Shown in pieces: positions 27,501 through 35,762 of a stretch of DNA of 64,000 nt. The translations under genes and the position numbers were made by a program. The notes below the pieces were generated by a model that saw only the letters and a list, made by a program, of their open reading frames with translations, was not told the origin of the DNA and searched no databases. Position 1 is the first letter of the stretch; each line of letters opens with the position of its first letter. Origin of the DNA: Schistosoma haematobium (taxonomy: Eukaryota > Platyhelminthes > Trematoda > Strigeidida > Schistosomatidae); NCBI RefSeq assembly GCF_000699445.3, contig NC_067196.1, positions 75,957,864 through 76,021,863 on the forward strand, given 5' to 3'.

Positions 27501-29797
27501 AATTGAAGCACATCCAAAAAATCTTGAAGGTACATCACTATTCAGTGCTGAAGATGTAAGTTACAGAATTTTTTTTTTTTTAAGGTAAACTAGTAGTTTT
27601 TTCTATATACATAGGATTGTAGTTATTCAAATTAGTTTTAAGTCTTTGATTGAACCTATTTGCCAGACAGATAATGTTATTTTAGTCCATAATAATTCGC
27701 CTATATTATATATATAATACTTGTCTTAATGAGTAAATAAGACTGGGATGTATGTGGCAGTCTATATATCACGCGCTTAAGTGTTATAATTACTGGGAGG
27801 TTTAATGTCGCGTTAGCGAACATACAAATATCTGCTTCTAAAACTACATTAATACACTAAGTTTCTCGTTTTGCTGTATTCTGATAGTACAATGTAAGCT
27901 TTGTTCTGAAATAAAAATTTTTGAAAAATTTGCTATGGCTTCTTGAAACTATACACTGTCGAAGAATTAGAATGATTATGGTTGTCCGGTCGTTCGATCC
28001 ACGAAGTATAAGAATGGTTGCACGGGTATTCACAATAATATGTTTTTATATAATTTTACCACAATTCAACGAAATTATATGTATACAAAACCAAGCTGAT
28101 CACCAAAATTATTTGACTGAACTGATGATCTATAAATATTACTAAGACTTACTTACATAAGCCTGCTACCCCACATGGAGTAATATAGGCCGCTCACCAG
28201 GATTCTCCACCTAACTCTGTCCTCAACAATCATTCGCAGTTGTTTTCAGATGCTATCCATTATTTTGATGTCTGCTTTCAGTTCCTACAACAATGTGTTC
28301 CTTGGTCATACATTTTTTCTTTTTTCCTTCAAGATTTCATGTTAAAAAGTTTACATACAAATAATTAAGTTTAAATTTGATCAGTTAGTATTCAGATATT
28401 GATGGGTTAAGAGTTTAAACTACTACAAAATGTAAAAGTCTACGACGATTGGGGTGCAAACGATGTCTTTGCTTTTGAAAACTATTTAATTAATGTTAAA
28501 TCTTTTCTGGTTATTATGCCACAAAACTGAACAATTCTAATGACATGAAGTCCTTGAAATCATCCAATCAGTTTGAAAACAAAGTGGAAGATTAAATTTA
28601 TTTCATATATGATGAACTGCCTAAATTAATATGATAATAAATTATTTAAAAAAAATAATGTCATTCAATAGTGTTGGCCTCTCTATTCAGCACGTTCTAG
28701 TTAAAAACCTTCCATTATCCCTCTTGATAATATAGTCAGTGCCTATGTCAAGTAAAAATAATCTCTTCATTTATGTCACAAGTACCTTGACGTTCTTTTA
28801 GAAGATAATAGTAAATTTGATATATTTCGAAATGTCTAATGATTGTAGATCAAATTAATTGTCATTTTCTTTACAAACCTCTACGACACTCAGATTTTAC
28901 CTAATCTGGAATTAAGTTCTCATAATAATATTGTCCAGAATGATGTTGGAAGATTAACAACTTATCCATCCAACTAAAAGACCATCCGAGCTATAAATTT
29001 CTATATCAATTTAACAATAATTTCCCTTTATCATATCACTATGAATTGATGATCAAAGTGAAAGCAGACGTTTTCTCCCCAGAATTCATAGAGATGCTAC
29101 TCTAATAAATATTAAATTCAGTATTTTAAACCATCTAACTTATCAAAAACATCACTATTCTCGATTGACAGAGTCTAACTTAAACAGAAGACTGAAACGT
29201 GAAATTGTTTTTGCAATATAACTTAAAAAGTCTTCTTTATTTTTTTAAATAACCAGATCTATTAAATTCTCAGCATTTAACAGATACTACTTAAGTCAAT
29301 AAGTATAACTAATAAATTATATTTGTTTATGATTGAGATCATGAACCGATTGTTAGACCACCATTGGAAACCTGGAAGCACTGGATGGCCGTTTCGTCCT
29401 ATTGGTTGATGTTAGACACTAACACCATTGGATACCGGCTTAGTGGTCCAGTAGGTTAAGCGTTCGTGCGCGAGACCGAAGGCCCCGGGTTTGAATCCCG
29501 CGAGCGGGATCGTGGATGCGCACTGCTAAGGAGTCCTATAATAGCACGAAACGGCCGTCCAATGCTTCCAGGTCTCCGACGGTGGTTTAGCATCAATCGG
29601 TTCATGATCTCAATCAAAAACTTAATAATCTCCACAACCCCTATACTGATGTATTTGTTTAGTTTAATCTATATACGTCTGTTTAATTTACTATGAATAA
29701 CTAATGAAAAAGAACAACAATTAATAATCTATTTCTGTTTATGTTGACCAACATTTTTTCCACATTTTAGTATCTACGATTTTCAGTTTATATTTGA
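2678..29797 (+). CDS. Calpain large subunit (Sm-p80-like), 15 exons, 5' part outside the window
   Basis: Calcium-dependent cytosolic/membrane-associated cysteine protease. Exons: 2678-2939, 4815-4989, 6555-6629, 7815-7981, 9371-9543, 10147-10304, 12880-13088, 15045-15084, 16072-16110, 18530-18638, 20325-20386, 23165-23233, 24439-24517, 27377-27555, 29771-29797. Every junction has AG/GT borders and the phases close exactly, giving 606 residues plus stop. Order: protease core with Cys in GDCW (codon 2683-2685), His in GHAY (6600-6602), Asn in RNPWG (7857-7859); domain III with acidic loop EDPDPDDDD; a short acidic linker; a penta-EF-hand-like region with loops [12 protein letters not shown] and [13 protein letters not shown]-terminus YLRFSVYI. 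All key residues are intact and there are no frameshifts, so the gene looks functional. The missing N-terminus would be about 150 residues if the whole protein has the roughly 750 residues usual for schistosome calpain. Equating it with the vaccine antigen Sm-p80 rests on recall of the family; other calpain paralogues exist. Confidence 0.95.
3412..3672 (-). pseudogene. CR1/SR1-like LINE fragment (reverse transcriptase C-terminus)
   Basis: Minus-strand reading gives [33 protein letters not shown], then [10 protein letters not shown]. The same block (LHSYLSPCISSG, YIKIHARKQ) appears at 50018-50362, showing a dispersed family. It lies in a calpain intron, opposite to the gene. The CR1/SR1 assignment is from recall. 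Confidence 0.7.
4815..4989 (+). CDS. Calpain exon b (protease core)
   Basis: It starts with A, completing the Lys codon of AYAK, then encodes [11 protein letters not shown], a typical calpain stretch after AYAKL. Donor is gtaagt, phase 0. Confidence 0.95.
4990..6554. other. Calpain intron without recognised element apart from a microsatellite
   Basis: AT-rich, no SINE or LINE recognised; ends in the (TTA)n tract. Confidence 0.6.
6451..6516. repeat. (TTA)n microsatellite
   Basis: 66 bases of uninterrupted TTA repeat, ending 38 bases before the catalytic-His exon. Confidence 0.98.
6555..6629 (+). CDS. Calpain exon c: catalytic histidine exon
   Basis: 25 codons, phase 0 at both ends, acceptor tttctag and donor gtaagt. 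[12 protein letters not shown] contains the catalytic His. The exon follows closely on a (TTA)n tract in the intron. Confidence 0.95.
6900..7040. repeat. Dispersed retroelement-end module, two halves in opposite orientation
   Basis: Minus-strand 7000-6905 contains AAAGAAGTGGCTTAC, AAACGTC and CATTGGGATATTACAAAT, also seen at 48520-48590 (plus). Immediately downstream (7005-7030) AAAGAAGTGACTTAC recurs on the plus strand. A gaagaag...cgaaacgtc module is a feature seen in several retroelement 3' ends. Family not identified. Confidence 0.6.
7450..7690 (+). other. Possible LTR-retroelement fragment
   Basis: This stretch is less AT-rich than its surroundings, with alternating C/T- and G-rich words, and reads into a short open frame. 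It resembles the end of an LTR plus leader but no partner LTR or polymerase motif is seen. Weak. Confidence 0.2.
7815..7981 (+). CDS. Calpain exon d: catalytic asparagine exon
   Basis: Acceptor tctatag. Encodes [20 protein letters not shown] with the catalytic Asn and the conserved Trp, then DGEF and the first two bases (TG) of a Trp codon completed in the next exon. Confidence 0.95.
7982..9370. other. Calpain intron, no recognised element
   Basis: AT-rich; the segment around 8640-9070 is somewhat GC-richer but matches none of the families recognised here. Confidence 0.5.
9371..9543 (+). CDS. Calpain exon e (end of protease core / start of domain III)
   Basis: It begins with G completing Trp, then ATG TCA TAT GAA GAT TTT (WMSYEDF, the usual calpain FWMSFEDF motif). 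The internal ATG is not a start. It ends with one base of a Ser codon before donor gtaagt. Confidence 0.95.
10147..10304 (+). CDS. Calpain exon f (domain III, acidic loop)
   Basis: Acceptor ttaaaag. Encodes [21 protein letters not shown], the C2-like domain III acidic loop that takes part in calcium-driven activation in calpains. Ends phase 0 at donor gtaagt. Confidence 0.95.
10480..10800 (+). repeat. Dispersed repeat D, plus copy
   Basis: About 320 bases that reappear, diverged, as the reverse complement at 38140-38470. Shared landmarks in order: TTATGCATATT, AAGCTTTATTTTGA, ATAGACTATTATTATA, GCAGTCACT, TTTGCATATAAACC, and a GGGCTAGGCAG-like block. Family unknown; perhaps an old LTR or LINE piece. 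Confidence 0.75.
10918..11345 (+). mobile_element. H-SINE, plus, preceded by inverted tail
   Basis: The plus unit runs from GTGCTCACTAGTGACTAGC (about 11011) through the A box (CTTAGTGGTCTAGAGGTTAAG) to the tail near 11345. The B box and ribozyme are badly decayed. Just upstream, 10922-10975 is the minus-orientation tail (CATGAGTCTATCCAAG ... GGAAGCACT). Confidence 0.8.
12066..12457 (-). mobile_element. H-SINE, minus, with inverted tail starting at the ribozyme cleavage site
   Basis: Minus unit 12411-12066: 5' TTCTAGTGAGAAAC, A box, B box GGTTCGAACC-like on the minus strand, decayed hammerhead, subfamily-B tail (ATCAATCGGTTCAT). At its 5' end, 12415 onward reads CAGTGCTTCCAGGTTTTC on the plus strand, the element's 3' module beginning exactly at the base after the predicted hammerhead cut. 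Confidence 0.85.
12880..13088 (+). CDS. Calpain exon g (rest of domain III)
   Basis: Acceptor ttttaaag after a polypyrimidine run. Encodes [20 protein letters not shown], then [15 protein letters not shown], matching the calpain R.PPGEY..VPSTF block. Ends in CA (Gln codon) before gtaagt. Confidence 0.95.
13278..13500 (-). mobile_element. H-SINE, minus, 5'-truncated
   Basis: Tail, hammerhead (core UUGAGGA; GAAA, GGCC loop, GUC), B box GGTTCGAATC and A box (GCTTAGTGGTCTAGTTGG) are all readable; the element stops at TTAGACATTAACACT. Subfamily A tail. Confidence 0.87.
14235..14375 (-). repeat. tRNA-like repeat fragment
   Basis: A GC-rich island inside AT-rich DNA. Minus strand reads TGTAGCTCATCTAGAATTAC then GGTCTCAAGCCCGGG, resembling A and B boxes, followed by a self-complementary GGGGTTATCGACCCC. 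Probably the start of a LINE or SINE; not a functional tRNA because no cloverleaf closes. Confidence 0.5.
14740..14960 (+). mobile_element. SMalpha SINE, plus, B-box region deleted
   Basis: Reads CAGGACTCAATAGCTAATTA (A box area), GCGATGG..., then jumps from GGTACTG to GATGCAGGCACATCCAG, losing the GGTTCGAG box seen in the 34247-34555 copy. The hammerhead follows. SMalpha is the schistosome SINE in which active hammerheads were first described. Confidence 0.8.
14885..14929 (+). ncRNA. SMalpha hammerhead ribozyme
   Basis: ATCCAG (stem I), CTGACGA core (14891-14897), GTCC/GGAC stem II, GAAA (14912-14915), cleavage after C at 14923, then CTGTAT. Core invariant bases are intact. Stem III is weakened (C with A at 15.2/16.2) and stem I has one mismatch. 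Confidence 0.8.
15045..15084 (+). CDS. Calpain exon h: 40-nt micro-exon (linker)
   Basis: Acceptor ttttccag. One base completes Gln, then 13 codons [13 protein letters not shown], acidic, between domain III and the EF-hand region. Donor gtaagt, phase 0. Supported by phase fit on both sides and by the linker position. Confidence 0.88.
16072..16110 (+). CDS. Calpain exon i: 39-nt cassette micro-exon
   Basis: Acceptor tgtctag, 13 codons [13 protein letters not shown], donor gtaagt, phase 0 at both ends. Because it is symmetric, skipping it would keep the frame. A small amphipathic acidic segment in the linker. Confidence 0.85.
16855..17312 (-). mobile_element. H-SINE, minus, near full length, plus inverted tail pair
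   Basis: Minus unit from the 5' end GTAGTCACTGGTAACTAGC (near 17205) to the tail at 16855; box and ribozyme sequences are diverged. At 17221-17312 a minus tail (GGGGAGATTGTTGAATTT...) is followed at once by a plus tail (ACATTGATG...CAACAATCTCCACAACC), a palindrome made of two element ends. Confidence 0.8.
17450..18010 (-). repeat. LINE-associated repeat, probably 3' region
   Basis: GC-richer block with a left end TTATTTATTTTAACACATAG ... CAAGTAGGCACC that is shared with 56290-56370. Open frames exist on both strands (plus 17635-18063; minus 18024-17755) but neither shows a domain. The shared end at the left suggests minus orientation. Family not named. Confidence 0.6.
18530..18638 (+). CDS. 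Calpain exon j (start of EF-hand domain)
   Basis: Acceptor acacatag. Encodes [20 protein letters not shown] then VKLGELLNN, the first helix region of a penta-EF-hand domain. Ends with the first base of the next Asp codon before gtatgt. Confidence 0.93.
18900..19490. other. Possible solo LTR or LTR-element fragment
   Basis: Contains TGTTAAGCCCATATACC, a GC-rich middle (GGGAGTCGGCTTACCCGCC), a TATA-like tract and CGACGACAAGACGACGGGCC. Composition and layout suggest an LTR plus leader, but no second LTR or gag/pol motif was found. Confidence 0.25.
20325..20386 (+). CDS. Calpain exon k (EF-hand helix)
   Basis: Acceptor ctttatag. Encodes [25 protein letters not shown] is typical of this domain. 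The donor is gtatcc, weaker than the others, chosen because the next exon then completes an EF-hand loop in phase 0. Confidence 0.9.
20495..20945 (+). mobile_element. H-SINE, plus, with 125-base inverted 3' module at its 5' end
   Basis: 20498-20627 is the minus-orientation tail and hammerhead, ending at GTGCGCATCC. It joins directly to plus sequence GTGACCAGTGGAGTTCAACC and on through the A box, B box, hammerhead (core UUGAGGA) and tail to about 20943. The inverted copy has core CUGAGGA. The arms could form a very long hairpin. Confidence 0.88.
20950..23164. other. Calpain intron, no recognised element
   Basis: AT-rich, no SINE boxes or LINE motifs recognised. Confidence 0.5.
23165..23233 (+). 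CDS. Calpain exon l (EF-hand loop 1)
   Basis: Acceptor tatttag. [12 protein letters not shown] joins the Asp of the previous exon to give a 12-residue loop [12 protein letters not shown] with Gly at 6 and Glu at 12. Ends WIQAKGWK, donor gtaagt. Confidence 0.93.
24439..24517 (+). CDS. Calpain exon m (EF-hand loop 2)
   Basis: Acceptor cttctag. Encodes HIFIKH then [17 protein letters not shown], a canonical EF-hand loop with Asp 1, Asp 3, Gly 6 and Glu 12. Ends with the first base of Gly, donor gtatat. Confidence 0.93.
24951..26097 (-). pseudogene. RTE/SR2-like LINE, 3' half, frameshifted
   Basis: Minus frame 26094-25414 is a reverse transcriptase: [57 protein letters not shown] (catalytic FADD), then [13 protein letters not shown]. 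It continues after a frameshift near 25440 ([11 protein letters not shown], 25468-25235) and another near 25270 ([38 protein letters not shown]) to a stop near 24957. The endonuclease and RT start are absent, so the copy is 5'-truncated and dead. Related pieces lie at 28147-28340 and 39777-40485. RTE/SR2 naming is from recall. Confidence 0.9.
26830..27300 (+). mobile_element. H-SINE, plus, with terminal direct repeats
   Basis: Begins at 26837 with TCCAGGTTTTCAATTGTGAT and the subfamily-B tail, runs straight into a full unit (TGTGATCACTAGTGACTAGC, A box, GGTTCGAATCCCGCG, ribozyme) and ends with the same tail at 27232-27299. The two tails are 394 bases apart and nearly identical. Hammerhead core is CUGAGAA (G8 changed), stem II damaged. 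Confidence 0.9.
27377..27555 (+). CDS. Calpain exon n (last EF-hands)
   Basis: Acceptor atttctag. Encodes [37 protein letters not shown] and SAED. It matches the usual calpain C-terminal block that precedes a short terminal strand. Donor gtaagt, phase 0. Confidence 0.95.
28147..28340 (-). pseudogene. RTE/SR2-like LINE 3' scrap
   Basis: Same 3' end as the 24951 copy (CTTACTTACATAAGCCTGCTAC ... GGCCGCTCACCAG on the plus strand), diverged, about 190 bases. Confidence 0.8.
29325..29650 (+). mobile_element. H-SINE, plus, with inverted 3' module at its 5' end
   Basis: 29330-29402 is minus tail and half of the hammerhead (up to CGTTTCGTCCTATT), fused to plus GGTTGATGTTAGACAC and then A box, B box GGTTTGAATCC, hammerhead (core CUAAGGA, damaged) and subfamily-B tail to CCACAACCCC. 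Confidence 0.87.
29771..29797 (+). CDS. Calpain exon o: 27-nt terminal coding exon
   Basis: Acceptor ccacattttag, then eight codons YLRFSVYI and TGA. Calpains end in a short hydrophobic strand of the type W-L-x-L-T-x-Y, so this fits after SAED in phase 0. It lies 2.2 kb from the previous exon across an intron holding an H-SINE and a LINE scrap. No clear AATAAA was found in the next few hundred bases. Confidence 0.8.
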   Translation, partial: YLRFSVYI

Positions 29798-32700
29798 TTC
29801 TGTCGAAAAAAAAACATTTACGGAATTGGACGAACCCACTGACAATTTACTTCTCACTATCTTTTCTCGTTACAATCATATGTTTATTTATTTTTATTCA
29901 ATTTAGAAATCTATATATTTAGACAAAGAAGCATATCATGCCTTTTTGTTCAAACAATGGAACTTTTAATATAACAATAATAATATATCATATTAATTTA
30001 GTTTTTACAAATATTATTACCAATATGATATTTTATACTAGTTCCAACTAGTTTTGTGAATTCACTGTTTGGAATTAGTTGGGGGATCATATTATGCAAT
30101 GTTTAAACTTCATTTACTTGTTCTTTTGCAAGGAACCGGATAAACAGCCTTCAAGTCTTGTTATGAGTCTAATGACTACAGACTACTGAGTTAAAATCCA
30201 GTGATCCATATTTTCATCAACATTCACTTCTCAATACTGCAAGTCTATCATCCATTATTATCAGTAGGTATTTAGATGGTTTACTTACAAATTCAAAGAC
30301 TTCATAGTTTACAACATTTTATTAAAACTTCACAAAAGTGTCGTCATTTGGTCTGGGAATGATTATATTATAAGTTATATATAACCCTGTAAGGTATTGT
30401 GATCTTTCAGAATAGCATTGGTTTAATCAGTCAAAGGTGTAGTCCCCTCCCCCAAACTTGTTGCTCTCATCTGATTTTAAGCTTTTATATGATGATACCC
30501 AAGGTTTTTATGAAAATGGATTACGCAATATATACTCATGTCGGCATTGAAAAGCCAAAAAATGAAACCATTTCTGTTAAAGCATCAGACCTTTGAGTAC
30601 CAAACTTTATGAAAAAACGATATACACAACTAAGTAAACGACTTGGAGAGAAAGCGTTATTCATAAATCTAGTTAGATTAATGGAAGATTATTTTAAAAT
30701 CATGTAGTGAAGACTAACTTTACATTTCCCAGCATTCAAAGAATAATTTGATCAATGGAATTTTAACATTTTTGACTAGAACTTTTTACTAAAGACAAGG
30801 AGATAGAAGCTGAATGAAGAATGACATCATAAACTAGACATGTAACGAAAAGAAACCGTGTTAATCGGAAGCTCATGATGAAAGGGTTGTATATAATTAT
30901 ATGCATGTAATTTAGTTAAATAATAATTATACAATAATGATATGTACATAATAGTGGCCCATAAATTAACTCTGGCAGTTACTATTCATTTAGTCATTGT
31001 CGGATACTACATAACTAGGTTTTATTTTACAAATATTTTCGAATTACGTTATATGATTTGTCCTGTTTTATCCAAATGTCATAATTTTGTGTTAAAATGT
31101 ACACTACTTACAAATTCACAAGTAGAGCAAATTACTAAGAAAATCACTAGCTCTGACCACGTGCATACAAACACTCAGTCTCAATCATTTTATCAGAGTA
31201 ATGAACACGTGGCATAGATAATTTGTTTTTATTTGTTTGAGGAAACCAGGAAGAGGGTTAATAACCCAGACTGTATTTCTTATTTTCATCCATAATGAGA
31301 GAAACGCCCTCTGTTCCTCTGAGATTCTAATCCAATCATCATCTGTATCCCAAGTTGATAGAGTGAACTAAGGACCACACGTACAGCAGTTCTAAACATT
31401 TACATTTAAGTTTGTACTGATATTATTTCCTAGAAAGGTAATGAAAGAATCACAATTATATCGTTCAGGATCATAAATACGACACCATAAAACACCTTTT
31501 TAAGCTAGAGAATTTCTTTCCCACTTCAAAATATTCCTTTGTAAATAAATAGAATTATCTTTAGCGTAATTATCGTTATCCATACAAATAACATATGTCT
31601 AATGAAGTCCATTGGCTGATTAACCTACTTGAATATCTAATTAATACATGAACTCTCAAATACACAAGAAGACAAAATGCATGAAAGATGAAGGAGAAAC
31701 CACACAGCTTGTTTCTGATACAGTGTGTTACTATAAGTATCGTAAGTCGTAATTTAACTGTTAATATCTGTCCTTTATGAGAAATCAGTTCATTGTAGCA
31801 CATTAATAAAGATAGACCACTACTACAGACTGTGGATTACATATAACTTGGAAATTAATAGAGACTACTGACTTAAATTTGACTACTATTTAGTTAATTT
31901 CTCAGAAACTAAAACGACTACCGGTTTTTTCGGCTGATATAATTACGAATTATTGGCATTAGAACTAAGAACTAAGGGACTTTGATTCAGCGGTCCAAAG
32001 GTAATGCACTTGCCACAAGAAATGACAGTCCTAAGTTCAGTAAGGTGTTAGTCGTAGATTAAGAGTAATAAGAAGAAGCGTCTATCTGGTGATCAGTGGT
32101 TCTCAACAAAGATAACGTATGTATATATTTCGATTAACCTACATTGGAAGTTAAAATGTTCCTGAGTGCTTGAAAACCTAAATACCTAACTACAAATGCA
32201 TAAGAATTGTTTCTAGTTTATCAACTCAATTGAGTAGCTCTCCTAATTATGCGTCCGCTTAACAATCTGTTGTCAGTCAGATGTGGTTTTTGAAGGTAGA
32301 ATTTTTGAAGAAACCGTGTCATTGCACTATCAATATGCCACTAAAACAGTATTTTCGACTAGTGCTGGAGATAAATTTGGTGGATTCAGAGGATAAAGTG
32401 ATTTAATGTTTGATCCTGATACTTTTGCGTGTCATAGGCTGATCATCTCATACCAAGAAATATGACAAATTAAGTCAGACTGAAAGATTAACTGAGCCAT
32501 CTATAATATGCGAACAGCCTGACCACAAAGAACTATAAATCTTTGAATTTATTCATCAATAAATATTATACCAATGTACATTACAAATTAACCTATGGGC
32601 GCAAGATTCATGGTTTTTCTCATAGGTGTCAGATCCACTATCAGTCAGAGCAGTCATTTAATTACATCTGTCCTGACATAAGATAAGTTTGACTAACTAG

Positions 32701-34246
32701 ACGGGCAAATAACACTTTACCACGGTCGATGAAAGAAAACTAAGACAAGTATCAAATAACTCATCCAATTTTAATTCGTGTAAAACAAATAAACTGCATA
32801 AATATTCTCGTAACTGTAGAGCTACTGAAATAGATTAAAGTAGTCCGAATCGTAAACACAAAGTTTACTCGAAAGATTTAAGTTTTCCGTAGCCTGTAAT
32901 GGATTCAATCCAATCCAAATAGGGATATAATGGTGTATAGATTGATGGGATCCCATTCAAACCACACTGAATTCCTGATGACGCGATACCAACAACGAAC
33001 CATTTCTAAGGGTTAAAAAGAATATTTTGAAAATGACACTATCAATTCACACAATAATGCAACACTTAAAAACAAACTGGTATTACTTTACGTTTCTGGT
33101 GACAATAATCAGATAAGATATGTGTACTTCAGCTCCTTACACTTCTTCCCATAACCACTAGCTTGACTCAACAGTAGTTTATAAGCTACAAGGATATTGA
33201 GCATCGAAGATCGTCACTGTTGAAAATTCTTGGCGTTTTCCGATTTCTAATTTCTTAATTTCATTATATTATTGCGATTAATGTTATTTCAATGTTAAAA
33301 GATCCATTTTTCTGTTGCATTCCTTGATAAATTATGTCAACAAGAAGCCATTTTCATTTCACCTGTGATAATTTTCCGTACCGTACTTTTTCAATTGTAT
33401 TACATCCATAATTAAACATAAAACAACTTTCATTAAAGCCTCATGGACATGACATCAGTTACTCATCAGTAGTGTATGTTTATCCTAGATTTCCTTTGAA
33501 AAACAATTCCTTCTTCCTATTAAAAAGAACTTCAACATAAAGACATATACACAAAAATGAATTAGTCAAGATACTAAAATCATGTATTAAGCAATGTAAC
33601 CTTTCATTATGCTTTTCCTACTTATGCCTACTTAATTTCCTAGAGTCAAATTATATGTATGAGCATACCTAAACATATACAAATAAATATTGATGTGGTA
33701 AATAATAATATTCAAGGCATGAATGAGATATTTCGAATGATAGTTATCGCTTGAATTATTTCGAATTCAATAATACAAATTACAGTAATCGCTGTTAAAC
33801 TTCGTTAACTAGTTCATACTTAATAATAATAGTAATAAAGGGAGTTTGTCTTAGGCTTTTCTGATAATTGGTTCTCTTACGTTTATTGAACACACTCAAT
33901 GCTATATTGAATGGTAAGACAATCTATTCATATTCCCATAAAAGTTATAAGAGAGAGAGAGAAGGAAGCAATCAAAAAGGATATAATATACAATTAATGA
34001 ATAGAAAAAAGACATTGTTGTCTCATATCCAGTTTGTGGATAAGTGAAAATAATAATTTTGCTTTTCTCAACAACAACAAAAGCACTGATGATTATTTTA
34101 GGAAATGACCTTATTTCTACCGAATGGTAAATAGGTTAAAAGAAACTATCTATAAATATTTATGTATATATAATTAAAGGATATTTCGTTTGTAATAAAA
34201 CGAAGTTAGAAATAAAAGAGGATCAGAATATGAAACAAAACTATTT
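29798..34246. other. Calpain 3' UTR/intergenic region, little recognised
   Basis: AT-rich. Only a weak tRNA-like segment near 31980-32060 (TTCAGCGGTCCAAAGGTAATGC) stands out. The last exon of the minus-strand protease could lie here but was not found. Confidence 0.5.
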
Positions 34247-34555
34247 ATGTTTACCTGGTGTTGTTTTAATTGTAACTTCCCATTGTTATTTAGAACTGCA
34301 AGTGATCAGTCTCATGTTGGCATATGTGCATCCTGTGCGGATTGCCTCGATATAGCCTTAAGTCACAAGCTTTTCTCTAAGCAAAGATGGATAGTGGCTA
34401 GCAGTGAACTCCAATTTGACTCGCATATCGTCCAATTTGAGACTTATCAGCTGGACGTACCTGCATCTCAGATTTGATGTTCACTCGGGTACTCGAACCC
34501 AGTACCGTTCACTTCAAACGCCATCGCATTATCCATTTAGCTACTGAGTCCTGAT
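34247..34555 (-). mobile_element. SMalpha SINE, minus, near complete
   Basis: Minus reading: CAGGACTCAGTAGCTAAATGG (A box), GGTACTGGGTTCGAGTACCC (B box), then GATGCAGGTACGTCCAG and a decayed hammerhead (34408-34456; core CUGAUAA, GAUA for GAAA), and a tail ending near CACCAGG at 34250. It lies in the protease intron or 3' flank in the same orientation. Confidence 0.85.
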
Positions 34556-34653
34556 TGAATTAATTGGTCATTTATTAAAAACATCTTAATACATTTTCGC
34601 CGCTAAATTATTTGAAACAATCCACTTCAAAACGTTTAAAATAAACCTCTCAC

Positions 34654-35762
34654 CTTTATAAATTTCGAATAATTTTTTGATTCAATGCATAAAAGTGGTC
34701 CACCACTATCTCCTTGACATGTATCACCATCTACATATCTTCCACCAGCGCATAAATAACTAAAAGGACACTTTTGACCAATAGAATTATCAATGAAACT
34801 TTGTTTACAAATATTTATCCATTCATATTCTTGTTGTTGTTCATAACTTTTGATTTGTTTTATTTCTGTTTCTAATTGTAATTTCTTCCATAATCCATTA
34901 CAGGATTCAAGATGTACAAATGCAACATGAAAATCTATACTAAATAAAATGAATCAATTATATATTTATCTTAATTAGAAACTTATACAATTATTAGAAT
35001 TTGTATTCTTTATATCGCGATATTTTAAATGACCAACACCTGAAACTATACATATATATTCTTGACTACTTATTAGTAGTTTATCATTTATTAATAAAAA
35101 ATGTTTCAATTCTTCATAATTATAAATTTCATTGGTAAGTGAATCAAGAATAGAGTGTTTTAATTTAATTAAACCAATATCTGGTGATAAACTTTGACCT
35201 TGTGTAAAATTTGGATGAAGAATTAATGCATCAATCGATTTTGCTTTATCATTAGGTTTAAAATGAATTGATGATTTATCCATGTATTGACGTAGTTTTG
35301 ATATTTGAAGACTTTTAATACTACTATTATATAGTGAGAAAAATATAAGTAAAAAAATACTGGAATACCTTTGAAATGGACTAATACAATGAGCTGCAGT
35401 TAATACCCATTCATTACTAATAAGTAGACCACCGCATAAATGCCTTGGTTTTACTGTTCTAAATCCATGAAGTGTATAACTTATTGAAACAAATCGATCA
35501 AGAAGAAATTGTATTAAACTTTCTGGAATTTGTACGCTATGAAAAAAGTAATTCTGTGCTATTTGTCTTTTGTCTTCTGAAATATCTCCTACTGATTGTT
35601 TAAATTCAGGAGTCTTATGAGGTGGAATGGTTTGTGATTGACTACTGATACTAATAATTTCTGGTTTCATAAAATCCACTTTTCCATTCTGATTCACTAT
35701 TAACTGATGACCTCCATAAATGACGGGTTGAATGACGCTTGAATAATTACAATTCACATTAT
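34654..35762 (-). CDS. Trypsin-like S1 serine protease, three exons, both ends missing
   Basis: Exons 35762-35369, 35323-34989 and 34934-34654. The first follows acceptor gcatcttacag; an in-frame ATG 13 bases upstream lies in that intron and is not used. Reads: CNYSSVIQPVIYGGHQ (probable activation site, IYGG), about 80 low-complexity Ser/Gln/Pro-rich residues, RFVSISYTLHG, CGGLLISNEWVLTAAHC (His57), PDIGLIKLK (Asp102), VSGVGHL (usual GWG is GVG), then GDTCQGDSGGPLLC (Ser195, with Asp189 giving trypsin-like Arg/Lys preference). The gap 35368-35324 is an in-frame 45-nt intron (GT...AATAG) whose readthrough would add a hydrophobic stretch; 34988-34935 is a 54-nt intron. The third exon ends ATA AAG before gtgaga. 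The final exon (GxYTxV region) and a signal-peptide exon were not found. Role in the worm unknown; presumably secreted. Confidence 0.9.
35324..35368 (-). other. 45-nt mini-intron, in frame
   Basis: GTATTCCAG...TATATAATAG on the minus strand; T/A-rich, no stop codon, length divisible by three. Removing it restores a normal TAAHC...QSSIKSLQ junction. Readthrough would insert 15 mostly hydrophobic residues after the active-site His loop. Confidence 0.75.

Noticed and set aside
30399..30596. Open frame as a possible extra exon or small gene
   Set aside because: No family resemblance, no splice or conservation support; composition as in surrounding spacer.
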